From Daphnia pulex (taxonomy: Eukaryota > Arthropoda > Branchiopoda > Diplostraca > Daphniidae), in NCBI RefSeq assembly GCF_021134715.1, contig NC_060019.1, positions 3,348,001 through 3,412,000 of the forward strand: DNA of 64,000 bases. Reading direction: 5' to 3'. Below the pieces are notes generated by a model, which worked only from the letters and a program-made list of their open reading frames with translations, searched no databases and was not told the origin of the DNA. Made by a program: the position numbers and the translations under genes. Below, in pieces: positions 11,428-21,846 of this stretch; position 1 is the stretch's first letter; the number at the start of each line of letters is the position of its first letter.

Positions 11428-12978
11428 AATCAAGGGACGATAGTTTTATTTTGAATTTATCATATCACCTTTTTGTATTTGTAAAACATGTACCATTATA
11501 CAAGAAACGAGTCAACCGTTAATCTTAATATTACAAGTGCCTAGAAAACTCGAGAAAACCTTGATTTTATACTGGCTATTTTCTGTTAGTTCTAATAGGT
11601 ATTCTGTATAGGCTACAGGTAAGTAAACCCGTTTGGATCATTATAATACGTTTCTTCTATCCAATTAATTTACCTTATAGGTTGGTGTTGCTAATCCCGT
11701 TAACATCCCCTTATTATCTAAAAGAAGTAGTGAATGTAATTAATAATTGAAATGATTGATGAGGTTTATTATGAACACCATTTTTCTGTTTTGAATAGTC
11801 ATAGATCCTAATTGCTGATTGACTACAGTTAATTATTTAATCTCCTTGAGGTTCCCCTCAAGTCTCCCATGCATGCGAGAATTTTTCCCGATTTTTCCTG
11901 GAAACTCTCCCTTACAAAAATCGCAACGTATAAGGCAAAGTAGGCCATTCAAAATAAGCAATAAATATAAAATTCAAATTTACCCGTAGAATTCGCTATA
12001 GATAATAAAAAAAAAAAACACAAAACACTGATCCTACTTTGCAGCTATGTGGGACTGACTGATACGACTATAGGAAAACCCCCCGACTATTTTGTTTGTC
12101 ATTATTTTTCCTTCAATATTTTGTAAGATTTAAATTTTTTCTTTCTTCTCCACGGAGAAAATCCATCGGAAAACAGAATCGTCAGTGCCACTCCATTATT
12201 TTGCCATTTCACCATGAAAAACAGCGCTTTCTCGTAGTCTTTAAACTAATCAAGACATATCCACTTCCTTTACACATTCTGAAAGCTCAAGCTCAAGCTC
12301 AAAGATCAACAATTCATGTAAATCATGAAATCAATAGTTCAATACTTAGATTATCTTATTCAAATTTAGTTTACGACTTATTCAGATTTACTACTAAGAA
12401 TTATAGGATATCTGCACAAAATACACGAAAATTTGAATTTCACGGATTCGATGCAACGCTGCCATTATTTATAAAGCCTCTTGGACGCCCTTGGTGTTTA
12501 TTTTAAAACATGATTATGGTCTATGAGGAGATGGTACCGTCATCTTGTAGGATTTGGCCGTAAGGCCTCGTCACAGCTTTTTGAGGCTGTGTTTCAAAGT
12601 GAGATCCTCCGGGTGGGTGGAAGAGGGGGAGAGGGGGAGAAGGAAAGTGCGGACGGTCCAGAAAACGACATCAGAGCAGCTACTGCCACCACGCGTAGCG
12701 TTACTAGACTAAGCAAAAGAACAGTTTTTTTCCTATTCCCTGGCCAAAGGAAAAACATTCGAATTTTGTTCAATAACATGTGATTAAACTCGCATTTTTT
12801 AACAAAATTAGGTCTTCTATCAATTCTGTATAAAAAATAATAAAAAACGGAAAAAAAATAAACATTTTCTAGACCCAGATTTGAACCTAAGACTTCGAAC
12901 TTGGGAACCGACCGCTCTTCAGCAGAAACACCGAAAACGTCAATAATGGTTGTACAGTAGGCACCAAAAGTGCCCGGA
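11428..12978. other. intergenic, no supported gene
   Basis: AT-rich sequence with scattered open frames (for example 12096-12506 plus) that lack motifs, splice support and coding-like composition. A short (AGCTCA)-type direct repeat occurs near 12287. Nothing else is recognised. Confidence 0.4.
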
Positions 12979-13083
12979 CACCCGAGAGAACCTTACGGGA
13001 AACCGCTGTTTTCGCAAGGCGAAAAAGTGGTCAAATTTTCATTCGATGTGAATGAAAATTGTTCTGTAGGTTTTCTCGGGTGC
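12979..13083. repeat. nested inverted repeats (possible foldback element)
   Basis: Outer arms CACCCGAGAGAACC (12979-12992) and GGTTTTCTCGGGTG (13069-13082) pair with one mismatch. Inside, AATTTTCATTC and GAATGAAAATT (13034-13044 / 13050-13060) form a perfect 11-bp stem with a five-base loop. Between them ACCGCTGTTTTCGC and GCGAAAAAGTGGT form a weaker stem. This nested design fits a small foldback transposon or a structured transcript. Confidence 0.5.
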
Positions 13084-13089
13084 CAGAAA

Positions 13090-14590
13090 CAATCCTAATT
13101 CTTTTTAGAATTTTAAAATAATGGGAAGGGTAGGAGTTTGGCGAACCTAAAAGTGTCCAGACAGTAAAGAGGCCCATATGTAAATGGGTTTACTTTAGGT
13201 TCCAATTGTGACTCACTGGGAAATGCTAGAGCAACGCAAATGGTATTAAAAAAAGATCTGCGTTTCTTCTATGGCACCCGTGAGTCACGAATTTTTAAAA
13301 CAATTTGTGTTCTTTCCCTACCCACCCTCAAAATTGATTTCGTTCAGATCTCCACTTCTGAGAGCCGTGCACTGCTGCCGGGTATACGGAATTGCTTACT
13401 CTCCCCCACGTCTTTCTGAAACAAAGGGGTTTAGTAGTGACGGGGGGAAGAGTATTGCTTGAAAACGCAATAATAGCAAAGACACCTTTTCTGGGGGAAA
13501 CTTGTGTTGCTGGGTTAGAGATGGGAGGGAAAATTTTTCGGAAAATTTAGTTCATGACGCCATCGCTAGGTGTGTTTTTTTCCCATAAGAATAGCATGGG
13601 CCATTCTGCCCCGTTTACTCCAGCAAATTGCCCCGAGAATCGACCAACCCTCCTTAATTTTCAAAGCGCTTTTGGTTGTAAACGAAGAAAATTGTTACAA
13701 ACTAAAAATACGCTTTTGATAGCAAATTTTTTCTTTTTTTTAAGCCTAGCGGGAATAAAAAATATTGAGAAATAAAGAAGTGGGGGCTCATAAACAAATA
13801 AAACGTCAACTAGTACAACTCTCCCCTATATAGACTAGTGTTGAAAGAAGAAGACAAAGTATCCATGTATATGTATGTATACAGTTATAGTTATAGGCAT
13901 ATGTGCCGTTGCTGTTGCTGCCAGCACCCCCCTCTCTTCTTTCACACCGCCACCGAGTCACCACCACAAATTCTTTTCTTTCTTATTATATTTATATATA
14001 AAGCCATATAGGCTGTGAGACGTGATCCGAGACAAGACTCTTCTTCTTCATATACTATACTCTCTGCATTCCAAATTCAATCGATATAGCTCGCCCCGCC
14101 CCCGCCCGCCCCCCTCCCGCTGTTAAATACACATGCGTATGTTCATATTAGGCTTATTCTGACCTGATATTACGATTCAGCGTAAAAATTTGAGTTAGAT
14201 GTGTAATTTTCATTTTTTGAAGTTTGGTAATACTTGCGTTAAGTTGGATTTTCAAAAGAATCATTTGTTCATTTAAATTTTTCTAGTTCATCCGCCTTTA
14301 TTTGTACATCATGTTTACCCATCTATTTTATAGTTTCGTACTATGGGAACTAGCAAATTTGCCGCTTTTTCTAGCTTTTTTTGCTAAAAATAAACTAAAC
14401 GCCACATGGTTGGCATTTGAACAGAAAAAAATAACTGGCCTAGGGTCATTCCATGACAACTCGAATATTCCCGTCACACAAAAATTAATTTCCACCTTTT
14501 TTTACTGTTGGTTCTTCTTGTTATTAATTTATTATTATTCTTGTTATCTGAAAATCCAGCACGATAAAGACATGTGTGAATCGTCAGAAA
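13090..14590. other. intergenic with a promoter-like patch
   Basis: No supported gene. Around 13980-14110 a TATATATAAAGCC sequence is followed by a C-rich patch, which resembles a core promoter, but no transcript can be defined downstream. Confidence 0.3.
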
Positions 14591-14594
14591 TACA

Positions 14595-14735
14595 TGGTAC
14601 TGAATAACTCCCTATCATGCTTCAATATCTGAAACATTATTTTTCAGAATGAAAAACCTGGTCGTCTATGAAGTGGAGCTAGACAAAATCAATTGTCAAC
14701 TAAAGAAACTAACGGAGTTATAGCACAGAGTCTAT
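14595..14735. repeat. dispersed repeat copy (relates to 26330-26470)
   Basis: CTCCCTATCATGCTTCAATA, followed by an AAAACCTG-TCGTCTATGAAG stretch, then CAACTAAAG and GGAGT, matches the sequence at 26330-26470 with moderate divergence. It is part of a repeat family seen again near 26.5-26.9 and 44.9-45.2 kb. Confidence 0.6.
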
Positions 14736-14789
14736 TAAAAAGTTTACCTTAGGTTAGTGTAGAAGAAACACGTTGAAATTCCAAAGCTC

Positions 14790-16276
14790 AAACTACCTTT
14801 ATAAACTGACAGCTGATAATAATAATAATAATAATAATAATATATTGCATTTCTATGAGGCGCACTTTTACATAAGCACAGATGATCAAAGGAGCCTTTT
14901 GGCTACGCAATACAGAAAAAGTGAGTTTTAAGTGCAGTACGGAAGCGAGGAAGAGAAGAGGCTGAGCGAACAGACACACAGAGTTTGTTCCAAACAGTGG
15001 GTGCATAAATAGAAAATGCGCTATTGCCGTAAGATTTCACATGAACCGAAGGCGGAACAAGATCATAAAGAGCGGAGGGGACAACGGAGGACCTCAGAAC
15101 ACGACCACCTCGACCGTCGAGTACACGGCGAGATATTAGGCTGGACAAGTAGAAGGGAGCACAACGATTTAGGCAGCGGTTCGTCAGCACCGCGATCTTG
15201 AATTCAACCCGATAAGGGACTGGCAGTCAGTGAAGCTCCCGCAGATGAGGGGTCATGGCATCGCGACGTCGGGCTCCGGTGACGACTCGAGCAGCTGCAT
15301 ACAAGACCTTCTTTATAGGTTCCAACCGAGATGACGGGAGTCCGGAGAGAAGAGAATTCCCATAGTCAATGTGAGACAGGACAAATGCGGAGACCAGTTG
15401 GACGACAGCCGATCGTGAGATTTGAGATTGCAATCCTGCGCAGGTGGAATAAGGGACTTCTACACGTCTTGGTGATCTGCTGATACATAGTCAAGTGCTT
15501 ATCAATGGTGACCCCAAGGTTTCGAACAAAATCGGACGGAGTGATGGACGCATCACCAATGGCAAGAGGAAAATCAGCAGGTTTACATCGGCTGGTCTTC
15601 GAGTACACGACGATCGCATCAGACTTTGAGTCATTGAACTTTATCCGATTTTCTGCCATCCACTGCTTAGTTTCACCAACGCAGGCGGAGAGTGTGGAGA
15701 AAGCCCGACGCTACTCGGAGTAGTCAGGGGTAAGGGGGAATGAAACATACTTCTGGTCGTCGTCGGCATAGTAGTGATCCGTCACACCGTGCTTCAGCGA
15801 AATGGAATGGATAGGGCTGTTATACAGAGTAAAAAGGACGGGGCCGAGTACAGATCCTTGGGGCACGCCGAATGAAAGATAAACAGCAGCAGAAGTTACT
15901 CCAGAGAGTTGGAACAGATTGACAGCGATCGTAAAGATATGACCGAAACCAGGTAAGGACAGAGCCAGATATGCCGAATCGACACGTTAGTCTCCTCAAT
16001 AGAATTGAGTGGTCAATGGTATCAAAGGCTGCGCTCTGGTCCAGCAGGGCCAAAACAGCCGCATCACCACTATCCACACTCAGCAAGAGATCATTGACAA
16101 CCTTAAGCAATGCCGTCTCCGTTGAATGATTCGGCCTGTATGCCGACTGGACAGGGACGTAGAGGTCACTGGCCAGTAAGTGACTTGATAGTTGCTTGGC
16201 AACCACACGCTCGACCAGTTTCGATAGGAAAGAGAGCAGAGATACAGGTCGATAGTTATTAAGATCATCCACACAG
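14790..16276 (-). mobile_element. LINE (CR1/L2-like), 3' half: reverse transcriptase
   Basis: 3' half of a non-LTR retrotransposon whose 5' half is at 21847-23760; an LTR element has split it. Translation on the minus strand shows NYRPVSLLSFLSKLVERVV, then SAYRPNHSTETALL, ALLDQSAAFDTIDHSILLRRL-type residues, GVPQGSVLGPVLF and the catalytic YADD, in the usual RT order. The C-terminal part shows NLGVTIDKHLTM and SHIDYGNSLLSGLP. The frame shifts near 15900 and again between about 15700 and 15400, so the copy is dead. A TAA microsatellite at 14815-14842 marks the 3' tail. Named as CR1/L2-like from these motifs; the exact clade needs a tree. Confidence 0.85.
14815..14842. repeat. (TAA)n microsatellite, LINE 3' tail
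   Basis: Nine or so TAA units directly after the end of LINE coding sequence, as expected for the simple-repeat tail of this LINE group. Confidence 0.8.
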
Positions 16277-16507
16277 TGTTGTGTCTTGGTGCGATTTAAG
16301 GATCGCCACTGTATTAAAACGACACACGGGGAATCAACACGAAAATGTAAATGAGACGGACATGAAAGTAGAACTTGTTCGCATCAGAACGCGAGCCCGA
16401 ATGGCCGCCTCAGCCACCACGCTCGCCGCTCCTCTAGCGGCGTTTCTTTGCGCCAGCACAATCACACATACACACTTGACAGACATGATCAACACAAATA
16501 CACAACA
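16277..16507 (-). repeat. 3' LTR (231 bp)
   Basis: Left copy of the direct terminal repeat, which is the 3' LTR because the element reads on the minus strand. It differs from the right copy at three positions: AC for TT after GACAC, and C for T in GCTCCTCTAGC. Confidence 0.95.
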
Positions 16508-16715
16508 ACCCTTCCCGAGCCGCCGCTCTCCGGTGATGGTCGATCGTCATCGAATGGCGGCGCCGGACGCAAAGTGGGTCCAAGGTAATAAAAAAAAAAT
16601 AAATGAAGGCGACAAAGATATATGGGTAATGTCGCTTACGCCGACGGGATTGGAGGATAGTGGGAACATAACATGGATATAATAGCGGGGAAGAATACAT
16701 TCTTCACATGCCAAA

Positions 16716-18128
16716 TTAAACAGAAATAATAACTCGCGGCTTGCGTGTGCGGGTGCTTCTGCGAGGTGACGCTGCCGATGGGGCCGGTAATGGTCGCTGC
16801 CCAGTAGACGTAGAATCGGGATCGCCTGCCGCCGTTTCGCCTCCATCATCGCCCGGGGAAGATGATTCCGCCTCCTCCGCCGATGTCGCTGGAACCAACA
16901 AGCGGAGGAATCGCCTGTTTCTCCATAAAACGCTGCCGCTCGCAAATTTTATGCGATACGAGTGGTATCGCCCGATCGCCACTATTACGCCAGCACGGTC
17001 CCATAACTTTGTGTCCGGGTCTTGCACTCTCACCGACGCACCGATGGATAGCGGATGGAGAGGGCGCGTCCGGGCGTCGTAACGAAATCGGACCGCGGCA
17101 TCAGCTGCCGCCTGGATCTCCCGTGCTGCTATCGCTTCTTTCCATTGACTCGCGTACGATGACCGGTGGGCTGGTAGGATGGAACAAAGTTGATGACCAA
17201 ATACTATTTGAGCCGGCGATAAACCACTTTCATGCGGCATATTACGGAACTCTAGGAGGCCGGTGAGGAAGGCTTCCGATGATAAGTCGCCTGACGGTGC
17301 GAGCTTTGCCACCAACTCCTTTACCGCCTTCACCGCCGCCTCCGCGTGCCCGTTGCTTTGGGGATAATGTGGCGACGAATTGCCCCATTCGACCCCCCAC
17401 CGCTTCAGAGCCTCCAGGAAAATTCCGGCGCTGAATTGGGGTCCACCATCCGATCGGAAGCGCATCGGCACGCCCAGTTCCACGAAATTATTTACGACGG
17501 CTTGCACCACTTCACGTGCAGTCGGATCGCGTCGCCACTGATGAACCACCGGCCAACCGGATAGCCTGTCGGCGTACACCAGCACATGCAGCGACCCGTG
17601 CTGAAATAGATCTGCCGACACGTCTTGGAAAACGTACGTTGGTGGCGGGTCGGACATCATCGGCTCCTGGCAATGGCTCGGCAAACGCTCCTGGCATATA
17701 GCGCATCGCTCGATGAGCATGGTCACGTCATTGGTGATTCCAGGCCAGTAGATAGTCTGCTGGGCACGCCTTTTTGTCCTGACAATGCCCTGGTGAGCCG
17801 CATGCAGCCTGTTCAACATGTCCTTGCGTGCCGCCATAGGTACGACGATTCTTGATCCGTATAGGACGATTCCGTTATCCACCGATAAATGGTTGCGAAT
17901 CGACCAGAATTGCCGAATGTGATCGGGGGTGCGCGCACGGTCGACAGCAAATCCGGATTCCACGGCGGCCACAAGATCGACGTAATGGGGGTCCGCTGAC
18001 GCCGTCGCTCGCAAATTTTCACATAAACTATCCGTCAAATGGCTCGATAAATCCGACTCGTCAGGTGGGCTGCAAATGCTGCTGATGTCTTGAAGAGTGA
18101 TGCGACGCACAGAATACGCCAACTCCGC
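16716..18128 (-). pseudogene. integrase part of pol, behind an in-frame TGA
   Basis: About 470 codons in exactly the same frame as the Gag-Pol frame upstream, separated from it by the single stop TGA at 18129-18131; there is no ATG at its start. It has the HHCC zinc-binding domain (HAAHQGIV near residue 105, then CAICQ), followed by the DDE core: Asp in DVSADLF near residue 168, Asp in SDGGPQF near 224 and Glu in GHAEAAV near 260. A C-terminal region with DPDTKLWDRAGVIV resembles the gypsy C-terminal integrase domain. It inserts element cDNA into host DNA. All catalytic residues are present; only the stop prevents normal expression as one polyprotein. Confidence 0.85.
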
Positions 18129-21100
18129 TCAGACGCATTCATCGTCCGCCGCCGGATCATTCACCGGCGCTCGCGATAACGCATCAGGAATAGCGTGGTC
18201 CTTCCCCTTTCGCCATACCGTTGTGAATGCGTATGGGGAGAGACGCTCCTTCAGGCGCTGGATCTTGGGATTGTCGATAGCGTCCAATGTGTATCGATCC
18301 AATATAGCCACCAATGCTTGATGATCAACCACCAATGTAAAATTGGGCAATCCGGATAAATAAAGTCGGCACTTCCGGATTTCCCATTCCACCGCCGCCA
18401 ACTCAAGTTCCACCACTGCATATCTCGACTCCGTATCCGAGCACCAGCGTGAGTTAGCGTCCACCAGCTTCCAGGAATCGCCATGGCGTTGTAGCGCATA
18501 TCCCATGCCGTGTTTGCGCGATGCATCGACCTGGATTGTTGTCTCACGCATAGGGTCGAAATGCACCAACACTGGCGGAGAGACAAGGGCCAGCTTTACA
18601 GCCTCGAAAGACCGATCATGATCCTCGGTCCATACGAAAGGGTTGCGTGTGCTGAGCAGGGGACGAAGGGGACTCTTTGCCGCCGCCACTTCGGTAGAAA
18701 AGCCGGCCAATTGCTCGACCAATCCCATGAAAGACCGTAGCTCAGATACGTTGGTTGGCTTGGGAAAATGTGACAGCGCTTTTAATTTTTCTTCCTCGAT
18801 GGTGATGCCACCGTGCCGGATGTCATATCCGACCCAAGAAATGCGGGGTTGAGCAAACCGAAATTTCTCCTTGCTGAAGGTGATTCCTGCCGTCCGCGCT
18901 GCCTGCAATACTGCACATACTCCCGCGACGTGAGCTGGGAATGTCCGGTCAAATCGCAGCAAGTCGTCCACCACTCTCACGGTGTAAGACAACGCTGCAA
19001 ACGCGACATCCGCTCGCCGATTGTACTCGTCCCCGGAACAACATAATCCCATGGACACGCGAAGGAATTTGTAGCGACCCCAGGGGGTCATAAACGTAGT
19101 GAGATGTTGGCAGGAGGGATGGAGGGGTATCTGATAATACCCGTTGGCCGCATCGAAGCTGGTGAAGTATCGGCTTTCACTATCCACTTCCGCTACCGCG
19201 TCGCGTGGTGTACGCGTTGGATGGGTAGGGCGTAACACGAACTTGTTTAGACGTGTATGATCCACACATATACGAATTTTTCCAGTTTTTGCATTCCGAA
19301 TGACGACTAATGGAGCGGCCCACTCCGACGCCTCACTGACTGGAATGATCACTTTTTTCGCCACTAGGTCATCGAGCACACGTTTCACGTCAGCGCGATC
19401 CCCGAAAGCAATAGGTCGCGCACCATTAACATAAAATGGGACTGCATCGTCGCGGAGCTGAATTACCATGTCCGGGCCTGTCATTTGGCGTAACCCCTCT
19501 TCCTGGTCAAAAACCACTTCAAACTCGGCGCTGATAGCCGCCTCGATGGTCGAAATCTGCTCCGCGGTAGGCTCCATAGGGATGTAAATATCCTTGAGAA
19601 ATGTCCCACCCGATGAAGGTGAAGTTGAATCACGTGGTGGACTTTCCTCCGGCGACGACAACGTTACCGAACGCACTCGAGACAGCGGCTTCGGGTATTG
19701 TCGATGCAGAATATTTAATTCAACGCAATCCAACCGGCATAAGAGCATGCCGCGAATCTCCGGGCAGAACACAATCGTGATATGAGCGCTCCGATCTCCA
19801 TACCGGACGTGAATGTCGCGCTGTCCAATCGATAACAACGGAGAGGATCTGTCGGCCATCACTAAGTCAAAAGACGAAGCTGCCAGATCCTTTTCAGATA
19901 GGCCTAAAGATGCCATAACATCACGGCCGCCGACACTGACCTCAGCGCCTGGATCGGGAATAACGTCACTGATTTGAGCACCGACACTGCCATCGTCACA
20001 AATCACGTTCAACACTATGGTCGGAGAACAGCGCCGTCGATGAGTATCCTGGACATTTCCGATGGTGATGTGAGCCATTTTGGATTTAGCTCCGCCGCCC
20101 ATTCCTCCGTTTGCGCCGAACTTCCCTTTGTCACGATTGGGGCATCTGGGAGAGAAATGATCTGGCTTTCCACACGCATGGCAATTTCTGCCCATCGCCG
20201 GACATGTCGCACCATTCACATGAGCCGAGCGGCCACACGCGCCGCACTCATTCGATGACCGATTGTCAACCTTGCCGTTCTTGGGATGAATAGCTGCAAC
20301 ACCTGATTGCCCACTAAGAGTGCGCTCGTTCGCACGGGCCGACTCTTCACTGCGGCAGATGTTGACCGCCACCTGCAAACAGGGGAAAGGACTGATGGCC
20401 AATAGTTTCTTCTTCGTCTCAGCATCGCGCGTCCCGGCAATGATACGAGTCACCAATCGCGTTTCAGAACACGCACCACATAAATCTGCCGCTTCTGCTA
20501 GACGGCGCAGGCCGATGTAAAAATCATCGAAAGATTCTGATGGACCTTGACGACGTTCTTCAAACGCCACTCGGTCGAGTGCCACATTGCGTTTCGCACG
20601 GATGTAATCCGCGATGAGGTCGAGAACTTGGTCGGGGGTCGTAACGGTTGCGGGTGTGATCCCCAGTGCCACTTCTACCACCTGTTGCATCGTGGAGTCG
20701 AGGGTTATGCGAAAAGCGGCCATCTGTTCCGTGACCGGATAGGTGAGAAGCTGGTTCAACTCCGCAAAATCGTTCCACCGATTTCTCCAAGAACGCAGTA
20801 ACGAAATAGTGATGTCACCGTGAAGTTTATCCATTCCAGATGGATCGAGCCGCCGCCTTGGATGTGGAACCGCATGCCCAGCAACGCCACCAACAACACC
20901 GCCTCCGCCGGCACCACCACCGACACCGCTGCTACCGGCGCCACCACCACTAGCGCCACCGCTGCCTCCACCACTAGCGCCACCGCTGCCTCCACCAGTA
21001 GCGCCACCACCTGCGCCGCCGCCAACACCTCCACCAGCGCCACCACCTGCGCCGCCGCCAACACCTCCACCAGCGCCACCACCGGCTGTGAGAAAAGCTT

Positions 21101-21317
21101 GAAGTTGAGCCGTCAAGGTCGTCAGCTGGGCTGCGATGGTCGTCTGGCCTTGTTCTATGGCGTCGATGCGAGCGTCATTAGCCGTAATGGCGGCCGTCGC
21201 CGCATTGGCCGCAGCCAACGCATCAGCCGCCGTTGTCATGCTGACCGGGATCGAAATGCGGGGGGAAGTAGGTGAAAGCCGATGTTTGGACGAGCGAAGA
21301 AAATATGGAGTGTTCAT
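18129..21317 (-). CDS. Gag-protease-RT-RNase H polyprotein of the gypsy element
   Basis: A single open frame of 1062 codons from ATG at 21317 to TGA at 18129. Order: N-terminal helix, a Gly-rich linker at about residues 80-135, a Gag capsid-like region ([13 protein letters not shown], then [15 protein letters not shown]), zinc knuckles at about 357-395 ([14 protein letters not shown]), a protease-like site DPGAEVS near 454 (the usual DTG/DSG is DPG here), RT with VVDDLL near 781, and RNase H with QVDAS near 930 and DHQAL. Gag and Pol share one frame, so no frameshift signal is needed. The DPG in the protease and VVDD in place of YxDD are departures from the common motifs, although V-x-DD occurs in related elements. 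Confidence 0.9.
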   Translation of the reverse strand: MNTPYFLRSSKHRLSPTSPRISIPVSMTTAADALAAANAATAAITANDARIDAIEQGQTTIAAQLTTLTAQLQAFLTAGGGAGGGVGGGAGGGAGGGVGGGAGGGATGGGSGGASGGGSGGASGGGAGSSGVGGGAGGGGVVGGVAGHAVPHPRRRLDPSGMDKLHGDITISLLRSWRNRWNDFAELNQLLTYPVTEQMAAFRITLDSTMQQVVEVALGITPATVTTPDQVLDLIADYIRAKRNVALDRVAFEERRQGPSESFDDFYIGLRRLAEAADLCGACSETRLVTRIIAGTRDAETKKKLLAISPFPCLQVAVNICRSEESARANERTLSGQSGVAAIHPKNGKVDNRSSNECGACGRSAHVNGATCPAMGRNCHACGKPDHFSPRCPNRDKGKFGANGGMGGGAKSKMAHITIGNVQDTHRRRCSPTIVLNVICDDGSVGAQISDVIPDPGAEVSVGGRDVMASLGLSEKDLAASSFDLVMADRSSPLLSIGQRDIHVRYGDRSAHITIVFCPEIRGMLLCRLDCVELNILHRQYPKPLSRVRSVTLSSPEESPPRDSTSPSSGGTFLKDIYIPMEPTAEQISTIEAAISAEFEVVFDQEEGLRQMTGPDMVIQLRDDAVPFYVNGARPIAFGDRADVKRVLDDLVAKKVIIPVSEASEWAAPLVVIRNAKTGKIRICVDHTRLNKFVLRPTHPTRTPRDAVAEVDSESRYFTSFDAANGYYQIPLHPSCQHLTTFMTPWGRYKFLRVSMGLCCSGDEYNRRADVAFAALSYTVRVVDDLLRFDRTFPAHVAGVCAVLQAARTAGITFSKEKFRFAQPRISWVGYDIRHGGITIEEEKLKALSHFPKPTNVSELRSFMGLVEQLAGFSTEVAAAKSPLRPLLSTRNPFVWTEDHDRSFEAVKLALVSPPVLVHFDPMRETTIQVDASRKHGMGYALQRHGDSWKLVDANSRWCSDTESRYAVVELELAAVEWEIRKCRLYLSGLPNFTLVVDHQALVAILDRYTLDAIDNPKIQRLKERLSPYAFTTVWRKGKDHAIPDALSRAPVNDPAADDECV

Positions 21318-21591
21318 CAAGTTAACAAGTCAAAAAGGGGATGCACATGAACCGCGTGTCACTGAAAAACGACGGTATATATAATCTGAGATGCCGAAAA
21401 TATCTCACACAAAAAATGTCTGCACGACTTCTATTCGATTGCCAGAGAAACCACTGAGACGCGCCCAACCACACGTATGCCTCGGGGAAACGGAGCACAA
21501 AACTAAAATGGCGGCGCCCACCGACACACTGAACACGTGAGGGCCAACGATGGGACGACAGCAAACGAAAAATCACAAAGTCGAAACTGAG

Positions 21592-21615
21592 GAAAAGGTT
21601 ATGCCAACTGCGCCA
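21592..21615 (-). promoter_or_regulatory. primer-binding site
   Basis: Immediately inside the 5' LTR, the minus strand reads TGGCGCAGTTGGCATAACC. The leading TGG is expected for pairing with a tRNA CCA end. I could not assign the tRNA. Confidence 0.6.
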
Positions 21616-21846
21616 TGTTGTGTCTTGGTGCGATTTAAGGATCGCCACTGTATTAAAACGACACTTGGGGAATCAACACGAAAATGTAAATGAGACGGAC
21701 ATGAAAGTAGAACTTGTTCGCATCAGAACGCGAGCCCGAATGGCCGCCTCAGCCACCACGCTCGCCGCTTCTCTAGCGGCGTTTCTTTGCGCCAGCACAA
21801 TCACACATACACACTTGACAGACATGATCAACACAAATACACAACA
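21616..21846 (-). repeat. 5' LTR (231 bp)
   Basis: Right copy of the LTR pair, upstream of gag in the reading direction. Same length and termini as the left copy, with three differences. Confidence 0.95.

Larger units (their letters stand above)
16277..21846 (-). mobile_element. Ty3/gypsy LTR retrotransposon, near intact
   Basis: 5570-bp element inserted into the LINE. LTRs of 231 bp at 16277-16507 and 21616-21846 start TG and end CA with 7-bp inverted termini (TGTTGTG...CACAACA) and differ at three positions. The 5-bp target duplication CACAG is exact (16272-16276 and 21847-21851). On the minus strand a primer-binding site starting TGGCGCAGTTGG directly follows the 5' LTR (the right one), and a purine tract GGGAAGGGT precedes the 3' LTR. 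Domain order Gag, protease, RT, RNase H, integrase is that of Ty3/gypsy. One in-frame stop interrupts pol. It carries no envelope gene. Confidence 0.93.

Noticed and set aside
12096-12506. Open frame of 136 codons
   Set aside because: No motif, no splice support, composition matches AT-rich spacer.
20820-21275. Plus-strand Thr/Ser/Ala-rich frame
   Set aside because: Antisense shadow of the Gly-rich linker of the gypsy Gag.
21592-21615. Primer-binding site resembles a tRNA A box (TGGCGCAGTTGG)
   Set aside because: It has the sense polarity of a tRNA, has no B box at tRNA spacing, and lies exactly where a primer-binding site belongs.
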